From: Muricauda sp. MAR_2010_75
GTDB taxonomy: Bacteria > Bacteroidota > Bacteroidia > Flavobacteriales > Flavobacteriaceae
Direction of reading: 5' to 3'
Assembly (NCBI RefSeq): GCF_000745185.1
Contig: NZ_JQNJ01000001.1
Span: 829,501 to 893,500 of the forward strand
DNA: 64,000 bases
Made by a program: the position numbers and the translations under genes. How positions within the stretch are numbered: position 1 is the first letter of the stretch; each line of letters begins with the position of its first letter. Shown piece by piece: positions 50,958-59,905 of this stretch. The notes below the pieces were generated by a model that ran no database searches, had not been told where the DNA came from, and worked only from the letters and a program-made list of their open reading frames with translations.

Positions 50958-53900
50958 TCACTTCTCGTTTTTCACTCTTAATTCCGCTTTCCAACTGTAT
51001 AGCACCGGGACAACAAAAAGCGTAATCAAAGCGATGAGCATGCCTCCAAAACTTGGAATGGCCATCGGAATCATAATGTCACTTCCTCTTCCTGTGCTGG
51101 TTAACACGGGTAACAATGCCAAAATGGTGGTCGCCGTTGTCATTAAACAAGGTCGAATTCGTTTTTCACCTGCTTCCAACACCGAAGCACGAATTTGTTT
51201 CAGGTTGTCTGGTTTGTTCTTGTCAAAAGTTTGGGTGAGATAGGTGGCCATCACCACACCATCATCCGTGGCAATACCGAAAAGGGCGATAAATCCGACC
51301 CAAACGGCCACACTCAAATTAATGGTATGCATTTGGAAAAGGTCCCGAAGGTTTTCGCCCATAAAACTAAAATTGAGAAACCAGTCCTGACCGTAGAACC
51401 AAATCATTAAAAAGCCACCAGCAAAAGCCACCAATATTCCAGAAAACACCATAAAGGAAGTGGCAACTGACCTAAATTGGAAATACAAAATCAAGAAAAT
51501 GATCAATAACGCCAGTGGAACCACCACGGATAAGGTCTTCTTGGCCCGCAACTGGTTCTCATAGGTGCCAGTGAATCGGTAGCTGATACCCTTGGGCACC
51601 ACCAATTCCCCGCTGTCTATTTTTTCCTGAATCTTGGCTTGGGCATTTTCCACCACGTCCACTTCGGCATAGCCATCAAGCTTATCAAAAAGTACATAGC
51701 CCACCAAAAACGTATCCTCACTTTTAATGGCCTGGGGACCTTGTTCGTAGCGAATGCTCACCAATTCACTTAAGGGAATGGGACTTCCTTTTTGCACGGG
51801 AACATAAATATTCTCCAAATCGGAGGGGTTTTCCCGAAGCTCTCTGGGATAGCGTACCCTGATACCATACCGCTCCCTTCCTTCAACGGTTTGAGTCAGT
51901 GTCATCCCACCAATGGCCACTTCCAATACTTGCTGCACATCCTCAATGACCAATCCGTAACGGACCAATTTTTCCCGGTCTATATCGATAAGGAGATAGG
52001 GTTTCCCAACAATTCGGTCTGCAAAAACCGCTTCATCCTTGACCCCGGCCGCTTCTTTTAAAATAGGCTCCAATTGAAGTCCAAAGTTTTCAATTTCCTT
52101 TAAATCCTGACCTTTCACTTTAATCCCCATCGGTGCCCGCATCCCGGTTTGAAGCATCACCAAACGGGTTTCAATGGGCTGTAGTTTAGGAGCCGAAGTG
52201 ACTCCGGGCAATTTGGAGACCTTCACAATTTCATTCCAAATATCATCCGGACTTTCAATTTCGGGACGCCAGTTTCGGAAATATTCCCCATCACTATCCG
52301 GAATCAAAAGATTTCTATCAATGCGCAAAGGTTCGCTGACATGGCTATTCTTATAATTTTGTTCATTGGTTACTTCCAAATTTGGGTTGGCCAATACTTT
52401 TCCATTGCTCAACTCAAAATAGCCATCCGAATTGATCTTGAACCGTTGTGGACTTCTGGTTTCATTTTTTTGGTACTCGGACCGATATTGAATGATGTTC
52501 TCATACATGGAAAGCGGAGCAGGGTCCAAAGCAGATTCCGTTCTTCCGGCCTTACCCACCACAGTTTGTATCTCGGGGATGGTGGCAACGGCCATGTCCA
52601 ACTGCTGCACCACCCTTTTGTTCTCCTCAACCCCAGCATGCGGCAAGGAAGTGGGCATCAACAGAAATGAACCTTCATTGAGCGATGGCATAAATTCCTG
52701 CCCCGTGTTCCGCATGATCATGAATCCGAAGACCACAATCACCGTGGGAACGGAAAGGAACAGCAATTTATGTTCCATGGCCCACATCAAAATACGGCTG
52801 TAGTATTGTCTGAACAGATAAAACCCTCCCAATAAAACACTACAAATCAATCCTACAAAAATCAGGTTGATGGCAATGCTACGATCAAAACCAAGAGGCC
52901 TCCAGTAGGTCGCCAACAAGAAGGCAATAGTGCCTACACAGATACCCACATTGAGCATACTGACCTGTTTTCCGTCCAGCGTTTGACGTACTTTTAAGAT
53001 TCCGGAAACACCAAAGGCAATCAAGGCCAAGCCCAACCAATAGCCAAAACCAATGGCCACCAATCCTAGGGCAATCAAAATACCATTCCAAACATAGGCG
53101 AAAATGGGCGTTCGATTTTTCTTTTTAAATATGATGGCCGCAAATGGTGGAATGAGGAACAGTGCCACAATAATGGATGCCGTAAGTGCCATGGTTTTTG
53201 TAAAAGCAAGTGGTCGGAACAATTTTCCTTCAGCACCTACCATCGTAAAAACTGGGATAAAGCTGATGATGGTGGTCAACACGGCAGTTAAAATCGCACC
53301 CGAAACCTCAGCGGTGGCATTATACACTACCTCATTAATGGACAAATTTTGTTCATTTTCATCCATGTGACGGATGATGTTTTCGGAGAGAATCACTCCA
53401 ACATCCACCATGGTCCCAATGGCAATGGCGATACCGGAAAGTGCCACGATGTTGGCGTCTACACCAAATAGTTTCATGGAGATGAACACCATGAGCACGG
53501 CAACTGGCAACAGCCCCGAAATAAGAATGGAGGCTCTAAGATTGAACACCATGACCACAATCACCAAAATGGTGATGAGAATTTCGAGGGTCAACGCTTC
53601 GTTAAGGGTTCCCAAGGTTTCCTGGATGAGTTCTGTTCTGTCATAAAAGGGAACTATGGTCAATTGCGAAGTGGTTCCATCTTTCAATTGTTTCGATGGA
53701 AGCCCAGCGCTCAGCTCGGTTATTTGCTCCTTTACATTGTTGATGACCTCCAATGGATTGGCGCCATATCGGGCCACGACGACCCCACCGACCACTTCGG
53801 CTCCTTCTTTGTCCAAAATTCCACGGCGGACAGCAGGACCCAAGGACACGTGGGCCACATCCTTAATTCTGATGGCGGTGTAATCGGTTGATGCTACTAC

Positions 53901-54695
53901 GGCATTTTTAATGTCCTCCAAGGATTTGATATAGCCCAATCCCCTGACCAAATATTCGGCTTTGTTGATTTCCAGGGTCTGTGCACCAATATCCCGGTTA
54001 CTTTGCTTAACCGCTTTTACGACCTGATCTAAGCCCACATTATACTGTTTCATCAGCTCGGGATCCACATCTACCTGGTATTCTTGTACAAATCCACCGA
54101 TAGAGGCCACTTCGGACACCCCCGATGCCGAGGATAGGGCATATTTTACGTAGTAATCCTGCACACTTCGTAGTTCCTGTAAGTCCCATCCACCTGTGAC
54201 ATTTCCATCTGCATCACGACCTTCCAGTGTATACCAAAAAATCTGTCCCAAAGCTGTGGCATCCGGGCCCAGAGCAGGATTTACGCCATCGGGCAATAGG
54301 TTGTTGGGAAGCGAATTGAGTTTTTCCAAGATTCGACTTCGGCTCCAGTAGAATTCCACATCTTCCTCAAAAATGATATAGATGCTGGAAAACCCGAACA
54401 TGGAGGAACTTCGAATGGTCTTTACCCCCGGAATGCCCAGCAAAGAGGTGGTCAATGGGTAGGTGATTTGATCCTCGATATCCTGCGGAGATCGGCCTGG
54501 CCATTTCGTGAAAACAATCTGTTGATTTTCCCCAATATCGGGAATGGCATCCACAGCAACAGGGTTACTCGGTAAAATGCCGCCTGTATCCCAATTGAAC
54601 GGAGTGCTCACGATACCCCATGCTACAAAAAATAGCAGGAGCAGGATGGCCACTAACTTGTTATCTATTAAAAATTTGATGCTTTTGTTTAGCAT
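50958..54695 (-). CDS. CusA/CzcA-type heavy-metal RND pump
   Basis: 1245 residues, about 200 more than E. coli CusA. The N-terminus (FNWDTGGILPSNPVAVDAIPDIGENQQIVFTKWPGRSPQDIEDQITYPL) and the TM4 block GIAIAIGTMVDVGVILSENIIRHMDE are typical of the heavy-metal efflux (HME) subfamily; porter domains contain Met pairs near MLQTGMRAPMGIK. Extra length includes an added hydrophobic block at about 540-640 (VWNGILIALGLVAIGFGYWLGLALIAFGV ... INLIFVGLICSVLLGGFYLF) before RILMWAMEHKLL, with four or so extra helices. Bacteroidota members often have this insertion. It would expel Cu+/Ag+ from the periplasm with the CusB and CusC proteins of the locus. Confidence 0.93.
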   Translation of the reverse strand: MLNKSIKFLIDNKLVAILLLLFFVAWGIVSTPFNWDTGGILPSNPVAVDAIPDIGENQQIVFTKWPGRSPQDIEDQITYPLTTSLLGIPGVKTIRSSSMFGFSSIYIIFEEDVEFYWSRSRILEKLNSLPNNLLPDGVNPALGPDATALGQIFWYTLEGRDADGNVTGGWDLQELRSVQDYYVKYALSSASGVSEVASIGGFVQEYQVDVDPELMKQYNVGLDQVVKAVKQSNRDIGAQTLEINKAEYLVRGLGYIKSLEDIKNAVVASTDYTAIRIKDVAHVSLGPAVRRGILDKEGAEVVGGVVVARYGANPLEVINNVKEQITELSAGLPSKQLKDGTTSQLTIVPFYDRTELIQETLGTLNEALTLEILITILVIVVMVFNLRASILISGLLPVAVLMVFISMKLFGVDANIVALSGIAIAIGTMVDVGVILSENIIRHMDENEQNLSINEVVYNATAEVSGAILTAVLTTIISFIPVFTMVGAEGKLFRPLAFTKTMALTASIIVALFLIPPFAAIIFKKKNRTPIFAYVWNGILIALGLVAIGFGYWLGLALIAFGVSGILKVRQTLDGKQVSMLNVGICVGTIAFLLATYWRPLGFDRSIAINLIFVGLICSVLLGGFYLFRQYYSRILMWAMEHKLLFLSVPTVIVVFGFMIMRNTGQEFMPSLNEGSFLLMPTSLPHAGVEENKRVVQQLDMAVATIPEIQTVVGKAGRTESALDPAPLSMYENIIQYRSEYQKNETRSPQRFKINSDGYFELSNGKVLANPNLEVTNEQNYKNSHVSEPLRIDRNLLIPDSDGEYFRNWRPEIESPDDIWNEIVKVSKLPGVTSAPKLQPIETRLVMLQTGMRAPMGIKVKGQDLKEIENFGLQLEPILKEAAGVKDEAVFADRIVGKPYLLIDIDREKLVRYGLVIEDVQQVLEVAIGGMTLTQTVEGRERYGIRVRYPRELRENPSDLENIYVPVQKGSPIPLSELVSIRYEQGPQAIKSEDTFLVGYVLFDKLDGYAEVDVVENAQAKIQEKIDSGELVVPKGISYRFTGTYENQLRAKKTLSVVVPLALLIIFLILYFQFRSVATSFMVFSGILVAFAGGFLMIWFYGQDWFLNFSFMGENLRDLFQMHTINLSVAVWVGFIALFGIATDDGVVMATYLTQTFDKNKPDNLKQIRASVLEAGEKRIRPCLMTTATTILALLPVLTSTGRGSDIMIPMAIPSFGGMLIALITLFVVPVLYSWKAELRVKNEK

Positions 54696-54786
54696 GAGAG
54701 TTTGATTTAAACATTAGATCGACACAAAACGTGCGTAAACGCAACAGCCCAACCAAATTGGTCAGGTACATTCAATCTATGTTAAA

Positions 54787-55179
54787 TCAAATAAGGAAAG
54801 TCTGGTCTAGAACCTGCACATCCCGTATTAATGGAGGTGGGTTATACTCGTTGAAAGAGTGAGGTTCTTCAGAATCAATTTCGAAAAGTTGAAAATAGGT
54901 TTGGACAAAGCTTACCAAAAAGACTTGCTGGTCCAAATCAAACTTCTCAAAAGAGATTTTTAAGTCGTCCTGACCTTGTACAGTGAACGATTCATCATCA
55001 CAACATGATTTTTCCATATCCTTATCCATGTCCATACCGCAATCATCGGCATGGGCAAAGAGGGAAATATCCATTACCCGACCCATACAAATATGTTTGT
55101 CCACCGTCCACGAAACCGTGGAGGCCAAGACCAAAAGGGCCATCGTTGCGGATAGTATTTGATGTAGAATCTGCTTCAT
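54787..55179 (-). CDS. HYC_CC_PP family protein
   Basis: 130 residues with an N-terminal signal (LHQILSATMALLVLASTVSWTVD). The family pattern is recognisable: KHIC near residue 31 (H-x-C), MEKSCCDDE near 56 (CC), and NPPPLI near the end (PP). It also has an Asp/Met-rich stretch (DDCGMDMDKDME). These small periplasmic proteins are found beside copper pumps and probably bind Cu+, but their biochemistry is unknown. First gene of the copper locus, 91 bp upstream of the CusA gene. CAAAACTA at 55187 may be its promoter. Confidence 0.85.
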   Translation of the reverse strand: MKQILHQILSATMALLVLASTVSWTVDKHICMGRVMDISLFAHADDCGMDMDKDMEKSCCDDESFTVQGQDDLKISFEKFDLDQQVFLVSFVQTYFQLFEIDSEEPHSFNEYNPPPLIRDVQVLDQTFLI

Positions 55180-55186
55180 TTGACTA

Positions 55187-55194
55187 CAAAACTA
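55187..55194 (-). promoter_or_regulatory. -7 box (TAGTTTTG on minus strand) for the copper locus
   Basis: CAAAACTA, 8 bp before the HYC_CC_PP gene start, is an exact reverse complement of TANNTTTG. The leader would be almost absent; the -33 is not clear. Confidence 0.35.
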
Positions 55195-55263
55195 CAAAAT
55201 ATATCAATTTATTGCTTTGTTTAACAGAAGATTAAGCCCAATCTTGCTGTAAGTACCGGTTCC

Positions 55264-55296
55264 TTTGTCGTACAAATCCAGTATTCAATACATTTG
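55264..55296 (+). promoter_or_regulatory. promoter of the GAF/fRMsr gene (TTTG-N21-TACATTTG)
   Basis: TTTG at 55264-55267 and TACATTTG at 55289-55296 with 21-bp spacing is a full match to the flavobacterial promoter pattern. It shows that a TTG at 55294 cannot be the start codon and favours ATG 55312. Confidence 0.7.
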
Positions 55297-55311
55297 CAAA
55301 AAAAATATTTC

Positions 55312-55764
55312 ATGCTAAAATCATTGGAACCCAAGGTGCTTGAAATCGTAAAAGACGAAGCCAAATCAGTTGCTACCCGATTGGGCGAAATCTGCAAACT
55401 TTTACGCAGCAATGTTGATCATTACGACTGGGTTGGGTTTTACTTTAAAAATGGTGACAAGGAAGAATTAAAATTAGGGCCCTACGCGGGAGCTCCCACC
55501 GACCATACCATTATTCCTTTTGGAAAAGGTATTTGTGGACAGGTGGCGGTGAGCAACCAAAACTTTGTGGTGCCCGATGTTAGCGCTCAGGACAACTACA
55601 TTGCCTGCAGCATAACAGTAAAGGCTGAAATTGTTGTTCCCTTATTTGTGAATGGAGAAAATGTGGGGCAAATCGACATTGATTCCAACACTCCCGACCC
55701 ATTTACAGCCGAGGATGAACGCTTTTTGGAGTTCATCAACGAAGAAGTAGCCAAAATTCTGTAA
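55312..55764 (+). CDS. GAF-domain protein, free methionine-(R)-sulfoxide reductase-like
   Basis: 150 residues from ATG 55312. A single GAF domain with the fRMsr wording: HYDWVGFYFKNGDKEELKLGPYAGAPTDHTIIPFGKGICGQVAVSNQNFVVPDV and YIACSITVKAEIVVPLFVNGENVGQIDIDSN. Known fRMsr enzymes use three cysteines; here Cys75 (GKGIC) and Cys99 (YIAC) are kept, but the earlier Cys position is His65. It therefore may be a two-Cys reductase of free Met-R-sulfoxide or a non-catalytic GAF sensor. Divergent from the copper locus, so redox stress is a plausible link, but the promoter is of the ordinary type. Confidence 0.82.
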   Translation: MLKSLEPKVLEIVKDEAKSVATRLGEICKLLRSNVDHYDWVGFYFKNGDKEELKLGPYAGAPTDHTIIPFGKGICGQVAVSNQNFVVPDVSAQDNYIACSITVKAEIVVPLFVNGENVGQIDIDSNTPDPFTAEDERFLEFINEEVAKIL

Positions 55765-55816
55765 AACTATTGCCATTTTGTTGATAAACCGTTCTGATTT
55801 TTAAGGCTAGATCAAG

Positions 55817-55824
55817 TACTTTTG
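55817..55824 (+). promoter_or_regulatory. -7 box TACTTTTG before purH
   Basis: Exact match to TANNTTTG, 31 bp before the purH ATG (55856). The -33 element is weak. Confidence 0.45.
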
Positions 55825-55855
55825 TGAGCTTAAGAAATTGATTTTTAAGACACCA

Positions 55856-57388
55856 ATGAAGACTGCCAAAAAAGCCTCAGCTGCATTAATTTCCGTATTT
55901 CATAAAGATGGTTTGGAACCCATCGTAAAAAAATTGGACAAACTCGGTGTAACCCTCTATTCCACAGGAGGAACCGAAAAATTTATCCGCGATTTGGGCA
56001 TCAATGTAGTGCCTGTAGAAGACGTTACCAGTTACCCTTCCATTTTGGGAGGTCGCGTTAAGACGTTGCACCCCAAAGTATTTGGAGGCATTTTGAACCG
56101 TCAGGACAACGAAAGTGATGTGGCCCAAATGGAAGAATTTGATATTCCGCAGTTGGATATTGTTATTGTTGACTTGTATCCGTTTGAAAAAACCGTTGCC
56201 AGTGGGGCATCGGAACAAGATATTATTGAAAAAATTGACATTGGCGGAATTTCGCTGATCCGAGCGGCTGCCAAAAACTTCAAGGATGTGCTTTGTGTTT
56301 CCTCCATGGAAGATTATGCCGACTTTTTGAATGTGATTACCGAAGGAAATGGAACCACAACTTTGGAAGACCGCAAGCGTTTTGCCACTAAGGCCTTTAA
56401 CGTTTCATCGCATTACGATACAGCCATTTTCAACTACTTCAACAAAGAAAAGGAAGAGACTGTTTTGAAAATCAGCGAAACTCAAGGTCAAATACTCCGT
56501 TATGGAGAGAATCCACATCAAAAAGGCTATTTCTTTGGGGACTTTGAGGCCATGTTCACCAAATTGCACGGTAAAGAGCTATCCTATAACAACTTGCTGG
56601 ATGTGGATGCTGCGGTTAATTTGATGCAAGAATTCAAAAATGACGACCCCACCTTTGCCATCCTAAAACACAACAATGCCTGTGGATTGGCGACGCGAAG
56701 TACCATTAAGCAAGCTTACGTTGACGCTTTGGCCGGTGACCCAGTTTCCGCTTTTGGCGGAATTTTGATTTCAAACAAAGAAATCGATGCGCCAACCGCT
56801 GAAGAAATCCATAATCTGTTCTGCGAAGTGGTCATCGCCCCAAGTTATTCCAAGGAGGCCTTGGAAATCCTAAAAGGCAAAAAGAACCGAATCATCCTGA
56901 TTCAAAATGAAATTGAATTACCAGAAACCTTGGTCAGAACATGCTTGAACGGCGTTTTGGTTCAGGATAAAGATTCCAAAACCGACTCCAAAGAAGACTT
57001 GACCCCGGTCACGGAAAAACAGCCCACTGCAACCGAGATCGAAGATTTGATTTTCGCTTCCAAATTGTGCAAGCACACCAAGAGCAACACCATTGTTCTG
57101 GCCAAAAACAAGCAATTGTGCGCCAGTGGCACAGGGCAAACCTCACGAGTTGATGCCTTGAACCAAGCCATCCATAAAGCGCAGTCCTTCAATTTTGATT
57201 TAGAAGGTGCCGTAATGGCCAGTGATGCCTTTTTTCCATTCCCTGATTGTGTTGAGATTGCAGATAAGGCCGGGATTAAAAGTGTGATACAACCCGGAGG
57301 CTCCATCAAAGACCAATTGAGCATTGATTATTGCAACGAAAATGGATTGGCCATGGTGATGACAGGAACACGGCATTTTAAACATTAA
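55856..57388 (+). CDS. purH: bifunctional AICAR transformylase/IMP cyclohydrolase PurH
   Basis: 510 residues from ATG 55856 (a TTG at 55838 opens six extra codons). The IMP cyclohydrolase domain has ALISVFHKDGLEPIVKKLDKLGVTLYSTGGTEKFIRDLG and GGRVKTLHPKVFGGIL; the transformylase domain has LRYGENPHQKGYF, KHNNACGLATRS, SAFGGILISNKEID and MASDAFFPFPDCVEIADKAGIKSVIQPGGSIKD. It catalyses the last two steps of IMP synthesis. Slightly shorter than E. coli PurH, normal for the phylum. mreB follows 54 bp later, an arrangement known in other flavobacteria. Confidence 0.97.
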   Translation: MKTAKKASAALISVFHKDGLEPIVKKLDKLGVTLYSTGGTEKFIRDLGINVVPVEDVTSYPSILGGRVKTLHPKVFGGILNRQDNESDVAQMEEFDIPQLDIVIVDLYPFEKTVASGASEQDIIEKIDIGGISLIRAAAKNFKDVLCVSSMEDYADFLNVITEGNGTTTLEDRKRFATKAFNVSSHYDTAIFNYFNKEKEETVLKISETQGQILRYGENPHQKGYFFGDFEAMFTKLHGKELSYNNLLDVDAAVNLMQEFKNDDPTFAILKHNNACGLATRSTIKQAYVDALAGDPVSAFGGILISNKEIDAPTAEEIHNLFCEVVIAPSYSKEALEILKGKKNRIILIQNEIELPETLVRTCLNGVLVQDKDSKTDSKEDLTPVTEKQPTATEIEDLIFASKLCKHTKSNTIVLAKNKQLCASGTGQTSRVDALNQAIHKAQSFNFDLEGAVMASDAFFPFPDCVEIADKAGIKSVIQPGGSIKDQLSIDYCNENGLAMVMTGTRHFKH

Positions 57389-57442
57389 TTTTAGTACATT
57401 AGCCGATAATTTTTACCGTTAATCCGAAAATAAACGCTATTT

Positions 57443-58471
57443 ATGGGATTTTTTGATTTCATGACCGAGGAAATCGCTATAGACCTTGGTACTGCAAATA
57501 CCCTGATCATCCATCTGGACAAAGTGGTGGTTGACAGTCCCTCCATTGTGGCCAGGGACCGCGTGTCAGGAAAAATTATCGCGGTGGGCCGCGAAGCCAA
57601 TATGATGCAGGGAAAGACCCATGAAAACATCAAGACCATACGACCGTTAAAGGATGGGGTAATCGCGGACTTTGATGCTTCGGAAAAGATGATCAACATG
57701 TTCATCAAGAACATTCCAGCACTAAAGAAAAAATGGTTTCCACCTGCACTTCGAATGGTTATCTGTATCCCTTCGGGAATTACGGAAGTGGAGATGCGTG
57801 CGGTTCGTGAATCCGCCGAACGTGTAAACGGCAAAGAAGTTTATCTGATCCATGAGCCCATGGCTGCTGCTATTGGTATTGGACTCGACATTATGCAGCC
57901 CAAAGGAAACATGATCGTGGACATTGGTGGGGGTACCACCGAGATTGCGGTAATTGCCTTGGGCGGTATTGTTTGTGACAAATCGGTGAAAATTGCGGGT
58001 GACGTGTTCACCAACGACATTATTTATTATATGCGTACCCAGCATAACTTGTATGTGGGTGAAAGTACCGCTGAAGCGATTAAAATTGAGATTGGTTCCG
58101 CTACCGAGGATTTAAAATCCCCTCCAGATGATAAATCGATTCAAGGGCGCGATCTTTTAACAGGAAAACCAAAACAAGTTCAGGTCTCTTACCGTGAAAT
58201 TGCCAAAGCTCTTGATAAAAGTATTTTAAGGGTCGAGGATGCAGTAATGGAAACCTTATCACAAACCCCTCCAGAATTGGCCGCTGATATTTACAACACC
58301 GGAATTTATTTGGCCGGAGGTGGTTCCATGCTAAGAGGATTGGACAGAAGACTGTCGCAAAAGACTGATTTACCGGTTTATATTGCAGAAGATCCTCTAC
58401 GAGCAGTGGTGCGCGGAACAGGGATTGCGCTTAAAAATCTGGAACGCTACAAGAGCATCTTAATCAAGTAA
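57443..58471 (+). CDS. mreB: rod-shape-determining protein MreB
   Basis: 342 residues of the bacterial actin. N-terminal phosphate loop IDLGTANTLI, then the second phosphate motif DIGGGTTEIAVIALGG and adenosine motif LAGGGSMLRGL near residue 290; MreB-specific RPLKDGVIADFDASEKMI and VCIPSGITEVEMRAV are present. The N-terminus MGFFDFMTEEIAIDLG includes a short amphipathic start for membrane binding. MreB filaments guide lateral wall synthesis. It leads the cluster mreBCD-mrdA-rodA. Confidence 0.98.
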   Translation: MGFFDFMTEEIAIDLGTANTLIIHLDKVVVDSPSIVARDRVSGKIIAVGREANMMQGKTHENIKTIRPLKDGVIADFDASEKMINMFIKNIPALKKKWFPPALRMVICIPSGITEVEMRAVRESAERVNGKEVYLIHEPMAAAIGIGLDIMQPKGNMIVDIGGGTTEIAVIALGGIVCDKSVKIAGDVFTNDIIYYMRTQHNLYVGESTAEAIKIEIGSATEDLKSPPDDKSIQGRDLLTGKPKQVQVSYREIAKALDKSILRVEDAVMETLSQTPPELAADIYNTGIYLAGGGSMLRGLDRRLSQKTDLPVYIAEDPLRAVVRGTGIALKNLERYKSILIK

Positions 58472-58533
58472 AGTTGGAGCCAGGTTGTTCCACGTCGCTT
58501 GATGCGTTCAAACTTTCATAACGATACGATTGC

Positions 58534-59349
58534 ATGCAACGGATCATCAACTTTATCCTACGGTACAGAAATGCGTTCCTTTACAGCTTTCTTGCGCTTA
58601 TTTCGTTGGTGATCACTGTTCGTTCCCATTCCTATCATCAATCCAAATTCTTCAATTCCTCCAAATGGTTGACCGGAAATGTGTACGGTACCGCTTCGGA
58701 CATATCCTCTTATTTTAACCTTAGGGAAGAAAACAATAGGTTGGTCAATGAAAATGAGCGATTGCGCAGAATGCTTTTCAATGCTGAAAATTCCGTGATT
58801 GAACCTTTGGACTCATCCCTTGTGGACTATGAGGTTTTAAGTGCACGACTCATAAAAAACAGTTTTACTTCTCCTCGTAACTACGTTACAATCGATAAGG
58901 GAAAAAACCAAGGAGTTGGCCAAGATATGGGCGTCATCACCACAAAAGGCATCTTGGGAATCGTTGAAAATGTTTCCAACAATTTTGCCACGGTACAAAG
59001 CGTACTCAACACCAAATCCAACATCAACGCCAAAATCAAGCATTCCAATTATTTTGGATCGCTGGTTTGGGATGCAAAAGATTACACGGTGGTGCAGTTG
59101 GTAGACATACCAAGATTGGTGCCCTTGGTAGTCGGGGATACCATTGTTACTGGGGGAATGTCAAGTATCTTTCCAGAGAATGTCCCCATCGGGATCATTA
59201 AAAGATATGACCTCAACGCATCCAAAAGTTTTTACAATATTGATGTTGAACTGTTCAACGACATGGTCAACATAAAGAACGTATACCTTATAGAAAACAA
59301 AAATCGGGAAGAAATAAAAGCATTGGAGTCAACCACCACAAATGAATAA
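58534..59349 (+). CDS. mreC: rod-shape-determining protein MreC
   Basis: 271 residues. A single N-terminal transmembrane helix (FLYSFLALISLVITV), a short coiled coil (YFNLREENNRLVNENERLRRMLFN), and the two beta-barrel domains with NYVTIDKGKNQGVGQDMGVITTKGILGIVENVSNNFATVQSVLN and VVGDTIVTGGMSSIFPENVPIGIIK. MreC bridges MreB/MreD to PBP2. The last 8 bp overlap mreD (58534-59349 and 59342). Confidence 0.95.
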   Translation: MQRIINFILRYRNAFLYSFLALISLVITVRSHSYHQSKFFNSSKWLTGNVYGTASDISSYFNLREENNRLVNENERLRRMLFNAENSVIEPLDSSLVDYEVLSARLIKNSFTSPRNYVTIDKGKNQGVGQDMGVITTKGILGIVENVSNNFATVQSVLNTKSNINAKIKHSNYFGSLVWDAKDYTVVQLVDIPRLVPLVVGDTIVTGGMSSIFPENVPIGIIKRYDLNASKSFYNIDVELFNDMVNIKNVYLIENKNREEIKALESTTTNE

Positions 59350-59848
59350 CACAGTATTCCTAAATACCATACGGTTTATGTTACTGGTCCTCACCCAGGT
59401 GTTGATCTTTAACAACCTCCACTTTATGGGATACATTAATCCGATGGTCTATGTGATTTTTTTCTATTGGTACCCCATAAAAGGCAATAGGGCCTTGTTT
59501 ATGGTTATTTCTTTTTTGTTGGGGTTCTGTATTGATGTGTTTTCAGACACCTTGGCACTCCACTCCATGGCATCTTTGACCATTGCCTACGCAAGACCGG
59601 TTATCATGCGTTTTTGTTTTGGTGTGAACTATGAGTTTCAAAATTTCAGTTTTAAGAATACTACAAAAGTGCAGCGTATCACCTTTTTGGGGTTGCTCAT
59701 TTTTATACATCAAATGGTATTCTTTTCCTTGGAAATTTTAAGTATTTCCCACTTCCTTTTAATTTTGAAAAAGGTTTTTACCACAGGTGTTGTAACTTTG
59801 GTACTTTGTATACTCTTTAGTTCACTTTTTAGCCCACAAAGCGAATAA
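59342..59848 (+). CDS. mreD: rod-shape-determining protein MreD
   Basis: 168 residues, five or so hydrophobic helices, weakly conserved as usual for MreD. The segment LQVLIFNNLHFMGYINPMVYVIFFYWYP and GFCIDVFSDTLALHSMASL are the recognisable Bacteroidota MreD parts. Its start overlaps mreC by 8 bp, and mrdA follows 57 bp later. The assignment relies on context and topology. Confidence 0.9.
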   Translation: MNNTVFLNTIRFMLLVLTQVLIFNNLHFMGYINPMVYVIFFYWYPIKGNRALFMVISFLLGFCIDVFSDTLALHSMASLTIAYARPVIMRFCFGVNYEFQNFSFKNTTKVQRITFLGLLIFIHQMVFFSLEILSISHFLLILKKVFTTGVVTLVLCILFSSLFSPQSE

Positions 59849-59905
59849 TTAAGCTATTGTTTCGTTGAAGTACTGTAGGGCTCTGGGGTTACAAATTGGT
59901 CTTAT

